A DNA stretch of 6,171 nt from Candidatus Methanomethylophilaceae archaeon (GCA_023230065.1 JALNYB010000076.1:1-6171); one strand, 5' to 3'. Counted from the first letter of the stretch, positions 1 to 6,171 are shown. Program-made: numbers and translations. Notes: generated from the sequence alone by a model not told the origin.

Positions 1-432
1 CTGAAATTCATGGCTGGATTCTTCGCAGATGGTGAAGAAGCAGAAAAAATGGTCACAAAAGGCGTAGAAATAGCCGACCTTGATGACAGGATAAAATCCA
101 AAGTAGATACATACAGCAAAGGAATGATGCGTAGACTACTCATCGCAAGGGCCATCATGCCTTCTCCTAAATTCGCGATCATGGATGAAGTTACATCCGG
201 ATTAGATGTCATCAATGCATACGAGATCAGAGAGATCATAAGAAACATCGCAAAAAGCGGCGTCACCGTTCTAATCTCATCGCATAATATGTTCGAGGTG
301 GAGATCATCTGCGACCGTGTCGCTATGATCAATGAAGGTCATTGTATATTGTGTGGAACGCCTGCAGAACTCAAAGAGCAATATGGCGCTAAAAATCTTG
401 AAGAAGTATTCGTCAAGGCGGTGAAAGGATGA
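1..432 (+). CDS. ABC transporter ATP-binding protein, C-terminal part (5' truncated by window edge)
   Basis: This is the ATP-hydrolysing subunit of an ABC exporter, acting on the cytoplasmic face of the membrane with the permease that follows. The frame is open from base 1, so the first ATG at position 10 is internal rather than the start. The 143 visible residues begin in the helical domain. They contain the ABC signature as YSKGM (residues 38-42, a variant of LSGGQ common in NatA/CcmA-like exporters), Walker B FAIMDE with catalytic Glu63, the D-loop SGLD (66-69) and the H-loop His95 in SSHN. A C-terminal tail of about 40 residues follows. Walker A and the Q-loop must lie to the left of the window. 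The stop overlaps the permease start by 4 bases (ATGA), which indicates translational coupling. All visible motifs are intact, so the protein should be active. The family assignment is firm, but the substrate is unknown. Confidence 0.95.
   Translation: MKFMAGFFADGEEAEKMVTKGVEIADLDDRIKSKVDTYSKGMMRRLLIARAIMPSPKFAIMDEVTSGLDVINAYEIREIIRNIAKSGVTVLISSHNMFEVEIICDRVAMINEGHCILCGTPAELKEQYGAKNLEEVFVKAVKG
420..424 (+). promoter_or_regulatory. Ribosome binding site of the ABC permease gene
   Basis: GGTGA lies four bases before the ATG at 429 and matches the core of the archaeal Shine-Dalgarno sequence (GGAGGTGATC). It sits inside the end of the ATPase gene. It supports ATG 429 as the permease start and suits translation of an internal operon gene. 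The tyrS, TctA and MFS starts in this window lack such a site. Confidence 0.6.
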
Positions 433-1790
433 ATCATCTTGTCAATATTACAAGAAAAGAACTGAAGGAATTACTTACTCCAGGATCTGTATTATCCATT
501 GTAATAGTAGTGATACTCATGATGGCCATAGGAACTATGGTCAGTGCACAGACCGATGATGCTAAGAATCCTTCTGCAATCGGTATCCTGAACGGTGATG
601 GTTCAGGAACTTATGATCAAGATTCGATAGGATATATCCATTATTATTATGAAAAAATATACAGTCTCACCCCAGAAGAGGCCGACAAATATATCATAAT
701 GATGGATAGCGAATATGGCGACGACAGTGCTATAATCTCAGAAATGCAGAATAAAGGACTTACATCTGCACTGATAATTGAACCAGACTACTCTGAAAAT
801 ATATCAAATCACATACAAGCTACGATCTATGAGTATTACATATTCGAAAATCAGGGAATGATGAGTTCGGTCACATCGTCTATTGCAGACCTACTGATCG
901 TATATGTATCCAACAACATATCCACAAACCTACTCACAGAGCTGACCGGTGATTCTGACTACGCTATCTTCCTTGAGAATCCCGTAGTAAACACAAACTG
1001 CGACAGCAGCAGTAATATCAGTTATACGTATATCAACGGAAAACTTCATTCCGGAGTCACTCCATTCGAAATATCCACATCCATGATGAGTCAGAATCTT
1101 ATGATTCCTATTGTGATCATGATCGTCATTGTTATGATCGGAAGCATAGTGATCTCATCCATGGGTAACGAAAAAGAGAATAAAACACTAGAAACTCTTC
1201 TCACATTACCTGTTAAAAGAACGACAATTGTCGGCGGAAAATTGTTAGCATCGGCGATAACTGGATTGATATTCGGTCTTGCATACCTGGTCGGAATGAT
1301 GTTCTATATGAGTGGCCTTACCTCTAATGTAGGCGGAAAAGACCTTTCAGAATATGGGCTTAGTCTAAATGTCGGAGATTGGATAATCGTTATGATCATG
1401 ATCTTCCTTGCTATATTCTGTGCTTTGGGAATCTGTATGATTCTCGGTGCATTCGTAAAGAATTACAAAGCAGCTCAGACAATGACACTACCTATCAGCG
1501 TCCTTGCCATGATCCCTATGTTCGTCATGATGTTCTCCAGCTGGGAAAGCCTTCCAACAGTACTTCAGGTAGCAATATTCGCAATTCCGTTCTCCCATCC
1601 TATGATGGTCATGGATAACCTTATGTTCGGAAACTACACGATTGTGATTGGTGGATTGATCTATCTGGTTATATTCACTATTGTAACTATAGCACTCACA
1701 GTCAAGATCTACAAGTCAGATATTCTGCTTACGGGATTGAGCCAGACTAGGTTCGCAAAGATGTTCTCCAAAAAGAAAAAGAGTGGATAA
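429..1790 (+). CDS. ABC-2 type exporter permease (NatB/YhaP-like)
   Basis: This is the membrane subunit of the ABC exporter whose ATPase lies directly upstream. It has 453 residues. A short cytoplasmic N-terminus leads into a first membrane helix (about 21-40), followed by a large extracytoplasmic domain (about 41-220, polar and rich in Tyr, Ser and Asp). Further helices lie at about 222-244, 272-295, 317-341, 353-372, 378-396 and 403-426, and the basic tail KKKKSG suggests a cytoplasmic C-terminus. The cytoplasmic segment NEKENKTLETLLTLPVKR (247-264) is the typical coupling region of ABC2_membrane_3-type permeases. One early helix, a big outer domain and a helical C-terminal half match NatB/YhaP exporters. 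The start is fixed by the ATGA overlap and the GGTGA site. The substrate cannot be inferred; sodium, drug or peptide export are all possible. Confidence 0.9.
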   Translation: MNHLVNITRKELKELLTPGSVLSIVIVVILMMAIGTMVSAQTDDAKNPSAIGILNGDGSGTYDQDSIGYIHYYYEKIYSLTPEEADKYIIMMDSEYGDDSAIISEMQNKGLTSALIIEPDYSENISNHIQATIYEYYIFENQGMMSSVTSSIADLLIVYVSNNISTNLLTELTGDSDYAIFLENPVVNTNCDSSSNISYTYINGKLHSGVTPFEISTSMMSQNLMIPIVIMIVIVMIGSIVISSMGNEKENKTLETLLTLPVKRTTIVGGKLLASAITGLIFGLAYLVGMMFYMSGLTSNVGGKDLSEYGLSLNVGDWIIVMIMIFLAIFCALGICMILGAFVKNYKAAQTMTLPISVLAMIPMFVMMFSSWESLPTVLQVAIFAIPFSHPMMVMDNLMFGNYTIVIGGLIYLVIFTIVTIALTVKIYKSDILLTGLSQTRFAKMFSKKKKSG

Positions 1791-2780
1791 ATGATGCTCA
1801 CAACAATAGCTGAAAAATTAAAAGAAAAGAACAAGGTCATACTTGTGCACGGGAATGCAGATATGGATGCCCTTGGGTCAGCTTACGCTGTGTCTAATTG
1901 CTTTCCACCTGCAACCATATATGCGCCCGGAGGAATGGACCGCGTCGCAAAAATGGTCGCTGAGAAACTTGAGATCAACATCCTCGATGAGTGTGATATT
2001 TCAAATTACGAATTGGTCGTTGTCGTAGATACCTCATCACCCGAACAATTCAAACCAGGATTTGTAGATGTACCCGAAAACAGAATCGTCATAGACCATC
2101 ATCTGCCTACAGGCAAATGGGAAAACATGCAATTCTATTGTGATAATACAAAAGTATCATGCTGTGAGATAATCAAAGAAATGATCGATGACTGTCACAT
2201 AGAGATGTCCAAAAATGTCGGCTTGGCTCTGTTGGGCGGAATGCTCACAGACAGCGGGCACTTCCAATTTGCAAACCCTAATATGCTCCGTGCATTCGCA
2301 GAGATACTTGAGAATAAAAACATCGGAATGGATGAGGCTATGAATCTTACACGTTCTTCAATGAGCATGTCTGAACGTATCGCAGTCATGAAGACCATCG
2401 AGAGAACCAAATATGACCGCGTAGGAGACATGATAGTAGCTGTCGCAACTGGAAGCAGTTTCGAAGCATCTGCATGCAGAGCGATAACGTCATCCGGAGC
2501 TGACGTTGTATTCGTATGCACGCAGAGAGATGATGAGTTTCGTTTAAGTGCCAGAGCAACCCAGGAAATGGTCCGCAGAGGCATACACTTAGGCACGATA
2601 TTAGGTATCATAAGCGAAGAAACTGATACAGACGGAGGAGGACATGGTGGTGCCGCAGGCCTCTCCGGAATAGGAGACGCTGAAGCCATGCTGCATATGT
2701 GTCAGAACAGAACAATGGATGAATTCAGAAAGATCAAAGTCAGCATGACGCCCCAAGATGCTGCTGACTCTGAAGAATAA
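1791..2780 (+). CDS. DHH/DHHA1 family phosphoesterase (NrnA-like, COG0618 type)
   Basis: This is a metal-dependent phosphoesterase of the DHH superfamily. Relatives degrade 2-5 nt RNA (nanoRNase) and dephosphorylate pAp, or cleave cyclic dinucleotide products, in the cytoplasm. In its 329 residues the DHH motifs appear in order: HGNADMDALGS (20-30; H20, D24, D26), VVVVD (D80), the name-giving DHH (102-104) and LTDSGHF (D154). The C-terminal DHHA1 domain carries the substrate-binding GGGH (282-285) within DGGGHGGAAG. The length suits NrnA-like proteins and is too short for RecJ. No membrane, CBS or CRS domains are visible, so it is not GdpP/DhhP-like in architecture. The ATG directly follows the permease stop (TAAATG), and a weak GAGTGG (1781-1786) could serve as ribosome binding site; ATG 1794 is an alternative start. 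It is probably co-transcribed with the exporter. Its exact substrate is uncertain. Confidence 0.9.
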   Translation: MMLTTIAEKLKEKNKVILVHGNADMDALGSAYAVSNCFPPATIYAPGGMDRVAKMVAEKLEINILDECDISNYELVVVVDTSSPEQFKPGFVDVPENRIVIDHHLPTGKWENMQFYCDNTKVSCCEIIKEMIDDCHIEMSKNVGLALLGGMLTDSGHFQFANPNMLRAFAEILENKNIGMDEAMNLTRSSMSMSERIAVMKTIERTKYDRVGDMIVAVATGSSFEASACRAITSSGADVVFVCTQRDDEFRLSARATQEMVRRGIHLGTILGIISEETDTDGGGHGGAAGLSGIGDAEAMLHMCQNRTMDEFRKIKVSMTPQDAADSEE

Positions 2781-2782
2781 AT

Positions 2783-3850
2783 TTAACGGAGTTTTCCTAC
2801 ATTTGCAAATATTTCTTGCATAGCATTGTAATTCTCAGGATGCTTTGCAAAATATTCGTGAACAGGTTCCAATATTTTCCCTAGTGATGCCGTCACACCG
2901 TTCTTGAGATCTGGTGGTGACAATTTCCCTCCGAAATAGGATTCTGTAAGTTCTTCATAACTCGAGAACGAAACGTCTCCGCCGTATTTCTCAGGGCGTG
3001 AGATATCCATATTTCCCAAACGGGGGAAAATGATGTACTTACAAAGCATAAGAACGGGATTGACATCCTCACTCTCTTTCTCTGGAGGACAGAATGCCTT
3101 CTTCATCTTGGGGGCGATAGTCTCTGCCGTATCGTGTATGTTGATACTGCTGTTCGGATCTGATTTAGACATCTTACCTGCTGCAGGATTCATCCTGTCT
3201 CCTCCTTTAAGTCCTGGAAGAAGAGGTGTGTGCAGCGCAATTGGCTTTTTCCATCCTAATTTATCTGCTGCATCCCTTGCTAGCATATGTGCTCTTCTCT
3301 GATCCAATCCTGCATATGTGAGATCCACTTTCATGCAGAAGATATCCGTCGCCTGAAGCAATGGATACAGAACCTTTGAAGAATCTACTTCAGCTTCATC
3401 TTCAGAACGGCCCATAATGGTCATTGCCCTCTTCACTCTGGACAAAGACGTTACTTTTGCGATCTTAATCACAAGTCCCCAGTATTCGATATTATCGAGA
3501 ATATCGCTTGCATACTTGAATTCGACCTTATCTTCCGGCACTCCGAGTGCTTTGAAACAATCCTCCATGTATCTTGCACACGTCTGGATACTATTAAGGT
3601 CCCCTCCGAGTTTATCATTAATATAAGCATGCCAATCGGCCCAAAAGATGATGACCTTAAAACCTGCATCGGTAAGATCTTTAATCTTCGATGTTACCAA
3701 TGCCCATCCCAAATGGACCAATCCCGAAGGTTCAAAACCGATATATGCTGTAGGATGCTCTTTCTCTATCAAAAGCGCTCTCAACTCTTCCTCGGTCACC
3801 AACTCTTCCGTATTCCTGGTCACTAGGGCCATTCTCTGTTCGACATCCAT
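2783..3850 (-). CDS. tyrS: Tyrosyl-tRNA synthetase (archaeal/eukaryotic type)
   Basis: It charges tRNA-Tyr with tyrosine in the cytoplasm; it is a class Ic synthetase. The 355 residues align through recall with the Methanocaldococcus jannaschii enzyme: AYIGFEPSG (35-43) holds Tyr36, equivalent to the tyrosine-binding Tyr32. The HIGH-type motif is HLGW (46-49). Tyr162, Gln166, Asp169 and Gln184 match Tyr151, Gln155, Asp158 and Gln173. The KMSKS loop is intact (226-230). The C-terminal part has RPEKYGGD (285-292), SYEEL and DLKNGV followed by KILEPV, as in archaeal enzymes. It is about 50 residues longer than the M. jannaschii protein, mainly in the loop before KMSKS and at the C-terminus. ATG 3850 is chosen because a TATA box lies about 30 bases upstream; Met7 would be the next start. 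It converges on the DHH gene with 2 bases between stop codons. It appears complete and functional. Confidence 0.96.
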   Translation of the reverse strand: MDVEQRMALVTRNTEELVTEEELRALLIEKEHPTAYIGFEPSGLVHLGWALVTSKIKDLTDAGFKVIIFWADWHAYINDKLGGDLNSIQTCARYMEDCFKALGVPEDKVEFKYASDILDNIEYWGLVIKIAKVTSLSRVKRAMTIMGRSEDEAEVDSSKVLYPLLQATDIFCMKVDLTYAGLDQRRAHMLARDAADKLGWKKPIALHTPLLPGLKGGDRMNPAAGKMSKSDPNSSINIHDTAETIAPKMKKAFCPPEKESEDVNPVLMLCKYIIFPRLGNMDISRPEKYGGDVSFSSYEELTESYFGGKLSPPDLKNGVTASLGKILEPVHEYFAKHPENYNAMQEIFANVGKLR

Positions 3851-3876
3851 TTAGATCAAGCCGTTATTATCGCGTC

Positions 3877-3886
3877 TTTATAAAAA
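3877..3886 (-). promoter_or_regulatory. Candidate archaeal promoter (TATA box) of tyrS
   Basis: Read on the minus strand, this is TTTTTATAAA. Its TTTATAAA core is centred about 30 bases before the tyrS ATG. The preceding ATTACA fits the BRE consensus RNWAAW with one mismatch. Archaeal transcription normally starts 25-27 bases past the TATA centre, which places the start near 3854 and leaves a leader of only a few bases. No Shine-Dalgarno is present before the ATG, so the mRNA is probably leaderless or nearly so. Confidence 0.55.
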
Positions 3887-3930
3887 TGTAATACCCATTA
3901 TTCAAATGATAATATTAATTGTAACTTTTC

Positions 3931-3938
3931 TATATTAA
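3931..3938 (+). promoter_or_regulatory. Candidate archaeal promoter (TATA box) of the TctA-family gene
   Basis: TATATTAA lies with its centre about 29 bases before the GTG start at 3963, so transcription would begin near 3960, almost at the start codon. The preceding bases (AACTTTTC) do not resemble a BRE, which lowers confidence. It faces away from the tyrS TATA box 50 bases to the left, so the 112-base gap at 3851-3962 is a divergent promoter region. Confidence 0.45.
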
Positions 3939-3962
3939 ACACAAAACCTAACTTTAACACCT

Positions 3963-5258
3963 GTGTGTCTGGAAATACTGTTTTTCATCATTATTATGAG
4001 CCTCATAGGTGCAATTGCAGGCACATTCACCGGGTTGGTTCCCGGGATCCATGTCAATACTCTCGCATCGATTATGTTGATTGGCTATCCTACGCTAGAA
4101 TCCGCAATATCTGACTTCGCAGACCCTAATTGGGTGCCTGTACTGGTGTCTGCGTGTATAATGTCCGCTTCTGTCGTTCATTCTTTTGTAGATTTCGTTC
4201 CTTCTGTTTTCATAGGTGCTCCAGATCCCGATGATGCACTCAGTATACTCCCAGGCCACAGACTTCTGATGAACGGACAAGGAATGCTTGCAGTACGTTC
4301 AGCTGCTGTAGGGAGCGCGATAGGCGCCACATTCGCTATACTTCTTGCAATACCGGTTCAATATCTAATGCTCAACGGACTTGCTGATCAACTAGATACT
4401 TTAACATTTTCTATCCTTCTTTTCACACTGTGCGTGATGGTAATAAATGAAAAAGGAATTGCACACAAGATCTGGGCGATATTGCTGATATTACTTTCTG
4501 GATTCCTAGGCATTATGTGCATGCATATGAACCTTCCATGTTCTGGAATACTCGGAGACGGCACACTTCTGTTTCCCCTTCTGACAGGACTCTTCGGAAT
4601 GCCCGCGCTTATGAGTTCTATATCGAATGCTGCAATACCTAAACAAACCGACACCGGAATAGATCCGGTCGGACCTTTACCTGGGATCAAAGGCGTCATC
4701 ACAGGCTGCCTGGCAGGTTGGTATCCCGGAATCACAGCAACTGCAGGAGCTTCCCTGGCATCTGTATTCACACCTGAGAACGACCCTGCACGATTCATAT
4801 CTCTTGTAGCGTCGATCGGCACCGTCACGACTGTATTCTCGATTGTAACTCTGTCTGTATCAGGAAGTGGAAGATCTGGAACTGTACTTGTTGTCAAGGA
4901 GATCATGGACGACAATATCTCTGGATTCTGTTCTGAAGGATTCTTACTTCTTCTGTTGAGTATTGCAATAGCAACAGCCATAGGATACATTATCACGATC
5001 AAAGCAGGAAGATTGATGTCTGATGTAGCAGACCGTTTCGATCTCAGGACCCTGAATAAGGTCGTTATACTCTTCGTCACTATCCTCATCCTCCTTCTTA
5101 CGGGACCTTTCGGCATCGTTATACTGATAATATCCACCGTTGTTGGCTTCATACCTGTCAATATCGAAATGAGCAGAATACCATTGACTGGATGCCTCAT
5201 TGTTCCCGTGCTTTTAATGGAATCTTCCATGCTTGATCTCGTACTCTCAATTGTGTAA
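3963..5258 (+). CDS. TctA-family integral membrane transporter, stand-alone (COG1784-like)
   Basis: This is a polytopic membrane protein of 431 residues resembling the large subunit (TctA) of tripartite tricarboxylate transporters. Members of that family move citrate-like organic acids; the archaeal stand-alone members have no established substrate. About 10-12 hydrophobic segments are visible (for example 5-27, 58-80, 108-135, 168-188, 243-265, 279-300, 325-346, 366-400, 405-429). The family hallmark Gly-x3-Gly-x2-Pro-Gly-Ile occurs in both halves (20-29 GTFTGLVPGI; 248-257 GCLAGWYPGI), pointing to an internal duplication. The stretch FIGAPDPDDALSILPGH (83-99) followed by NGQGMLAVRSAAVG resembles the conserved TctA core. 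Bacterial TctA is usually near 500 residues. No TctB or TctC (binding protein) gene adjoins it. GTG 3963 is chosen because no earlier start exists in frame and the TATA box is at the right distance; ATG 3996 would clip the first helix. Confidence 0.8.
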   Translation: MCLEILFFIIIMSLIGAIAGTFTGLVPGIHVNTLASIMLIGYPTLESAISDFADPNWVPVLVSACIMSASVVHSFVDFVPSVFIGAPDPDDALSILPGHRLLMNGQGMLAVRSAAVGSAIGATFAILLAIPVQYLMLNGLADQLDTLTFSILLFTLCVMVINEKGIAHKIWAILLILLSGFLGIMCMHMNLPCSGILGDGTLLFPLLTGLFGMPALMSSISNAAIPKQTDTGIDPVGPLPGIKGVITGCLAGWYPGITATAGASLASVFTPENDPARFISLVASIGTVTTVFSIVTLSVSGSGRSGTVLVVKEIMDDNISGFCSEGFLLLLLSIAIATAIGYIITIKAGRLMSDVADRFDLRTLNKVVILFVTILILLLTGPFGIVILIISTVVGFIPVNIEMSRIPLTGCLIVPVLLMESSMLDLVLSIV

Positions 5259-5271
5259 GACAAGAACGAAA

Positions 5272-5279
5272 TTATTATA
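5272..5279 (+). promoter_or_regulatory. Candidate archaeal promoter (TATA box) of the MFS gene
   Basis: TTATTATA sits in the 41-base gap after the TctA-family gene. It is preceded by ACGAAA, which matches the BRE consensus RNWAAW at all but one position. Its centre is about 25 bases before ATG 5300, so a transcript from it would start at or within a base or two of the start codon. No Shine-Dalgarno is present. It gives the MFS gene a possible promoter of its own, although read-through from upstream is equally possible. Confidence 0.45.
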
Positions 5280-5299
5280 CAACATCACCTTCTTCTGAT

Positions 5300-6171
5300 A
5301 TGGCCGAATCTTTGGGAAAAAAGACTGTTGCATGTCTGATGATATCGATAGCCTTTGCTGCTTTGATGGATGGCCTCGACGGAAGCATAGTCAACATTGC
5401 TCTGCCTACGCTGGCAGAATACATGAACACCGACACAGGAACCATTGCGTGGATCACTGTGGTATATTTCATAATGATGGCGGGTCTTTTGATATTCTTC
5501 GGACGGATCGCCAGTAACGGTGCTATCAAGAAGATATTCGCCGTCGGAATTGCTATATTCACGATCAGCTCCCTAGGTTGCGGAATTTCCACCAGTTTCC
5601 ATATGCTACTTGTATTCAGATTAGTGCAAGGAATAGGCGCAGCCATGATGGGCGCGGCTGTTCCGATGATCTGCGTAAGATTCCTTCCTCGTGAAAAACT
5701 CGGAATGGGCCTTGGCATAATGACCTTGGGCGGAGCAATGGGTTATGCCATGGGACCTGCACTGGGCGGAATAATCATAGATGCCTTGTCTTGGCATTGG
5801 ATCTTCCTGATCAATGTACCATTGGGAATGATCATAATCCTATTAGTATTGAAAATGTTCCCAAAAGATATCATATCAGAAAAGAAACATCTGGATTACT
5901 TCGGCGCATCATTATTATTCATGTCCATAGTATTCGGAATACTGGCACTTGATAGGTCCACATATCCTGAAGACTCACAGATCGTGATCTCATCTACTAT
6001 CATATTCCTGATCTGCCTTATGATGTTCATACATGTCGAAACGAGAAAAAAGGAGCCTATATTGAATCTCCGTCTGTTCAAGCACTGGAAATTCGACTCC
6101 GTATTCATGGCATATCTTTTAGCCAATCTTGCATACATGGGCATGTTCTACCTATTGCCATTCTACATGAA
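5300..6171 (+). CDS. MFS multidrug exporter, DHA2 (EmrB/QacA-like) family, N-terminal part (3' truncated by window edge)
   Basis: This is a proton-driven efflux transporter of the 14-helix DHA2 family in the cytoplasmic membrane. The frame stays open from ATG 5300 to the window edge (290 codons plus 2 bases), so the C-terminal part is missing. The DHA2 hallmark LDGSIVNIALP (26-36) lies in the first helix. Motif B RLVQGIGAAMM (107-117) and the antiporter motif C GYAMGPALGGIIID (148-161) are followed by WHWIFLINVPLG (165-176), a strong family marker. The later LNLRLFKHWKF (255-265) matches the segment before helix 9. About nine helices are visible. Motif A (68-80, GRIASNGAIKKIF) is degenerate: Asp, two Arg and the second Gly of the consensus are replaced. 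No in-frame start codon exists between the TctA stop and ATG 5300. The likely role is export of drugs or other organic compounds, with unknown substrate. Confidence 0.92.
   Translation, partial: MAESLGKKTVACLMISIAFAALMDGLDGSIVNIALPTLAEYMNTDTGTIAWITVVYFIMMAGLLIFFGRIASNGAIKKIFAVGIAIFTISSLGCGISTSFHMLLVFRLVQGIGAAMMGAAVPMICVRFLPREKLGMGLGIMTLGGAMGYAMGPALGGIIIDALSWHWIFLINVPLGMIIILLVLKMFPKDIISEKKHLDYFGASLLFMSIVFGILALDRSTYPEDSQIVISSTIIFLICLMMFIHVETRKKEPILNLRLFKHWKFDSVFMAYLLANLAYMGMFYLLPFYM

Noticed and set aside
10..12. ATG at position 10 as the start of the ABC ATPase gene
   Set aside because: The frame is open to base 1 and the product would lack Walker A. The residues around it match the interior helical domain of ABC ATPases, so the true start lies outside the window.
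2195..2689. Open frame of 164 codons on the minus strand
   Set aside because: It is antisense to the DHH gene, whose catalytic motifs are complete in the plus-strand frame, and the translation shows no known motif.
3417..3854. Several short frames of 65-69 codons on both strands
   Set aside because: They overlap the well-supported tyrS gene in other frames and show low-complexity translations without motifs.
4388..5263. Open frame of 291 codons on the minus strand
   Set aside because: It lies wholly antisense to the TctA-family gene. Its translation is rich in Arg, Ser, Pro and Ile without recognisable motifs, as expected from the complement of a hydrophobic gene, and it has no promoter or ribosome binding site.
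5284..5290. ATCACCT just before the MFS start, considered as a ribosome binding site
   Set aside because: On the coding strand it has the same sense as the 16S rRNA 3' end, not its complement, so it cannot pair with it as a Shine-Dalgarno.
5275..5718. Open frame of 147 codons on the minus strand
   Set aside because: It is the antisense shadow of the MFS exporter, whose plus-strand frame carries all the DHA2 motifs and runs to the window edge without a stop.
1..6171. tRNA genes, CRISPR arrays, insertion sequences, phage or defence genes
   Set aside because: No cloverleaf-like stretch, spaced repeats, transposase motifs or terminal inverted repeats were seen. Nearly all bases belong to six coherent genes.

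Overview
The window looks archaeal, most likely from the Thermoplasmata side of the Euryarchaeota and possibly a Methanomassiliicoccales-type methanogen. The evidence is an archaeal/eukaryotic-type tyrosyl-tRNA synthetase, a COG0618-like DHH protein with an archaeal-style first motif, a short stand-alone TctA-family membrane protein of the kind seen in archaea, and TATA-like boxes about 25-30 bases before start codons that have no Shine-Dalgarno. Base composition is moderate, roughly 40% GC by eye. The class-level placement is inference and was not tested by any search.

Layout. Positions 1-2780 (+) hold a tight three-gene run. It starts with the C-terminal half of an ABC exporter ATPase, cut by the window edge. 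Next is its ABC-2 type permease, overlapping by ATGA. Last is a DHH/DHHA1 phosphoesterase whose ATG follows the permease stop directly. Positions 2783-3850 (-) hold tyrS, convergent with the DHH gene and separated from it by only 2 bases. A 112-base AT-rich divergent region (3851-3962) carries outward promoters for tyrS and for a TctA-family membrane protein (3963-5258, +, GTG start). After 41 bases, a DHA2-type (EmrB/QacA-like) MFS exporter starts at 5300 (+) and runs off the right edge.

How the genes work together. The ATPase and permease form one exporter, probably for a drug, a peptide or sodium (NatAB-like); the substrate cannot be read from the sequence. The DHH protein is probably a nanoRNase/pAp-phosphatase-like housekeeping enzyme co-transcribed with the exporter, with no obvious functional link. 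The TctA protein and the MFS exporter are two further transport systems on the same strand and may be co-transcribed, though each has its own candidate promoter.

I see no tRNA or rRNA gene, mobile element, CRISPR array or clear novel system. This is mostly an ordinary chromosomal stretch. Its more interesting points are the apparent leaderless starts, the partnerless TctA protein and the eroded motif A in the MFS exporter.
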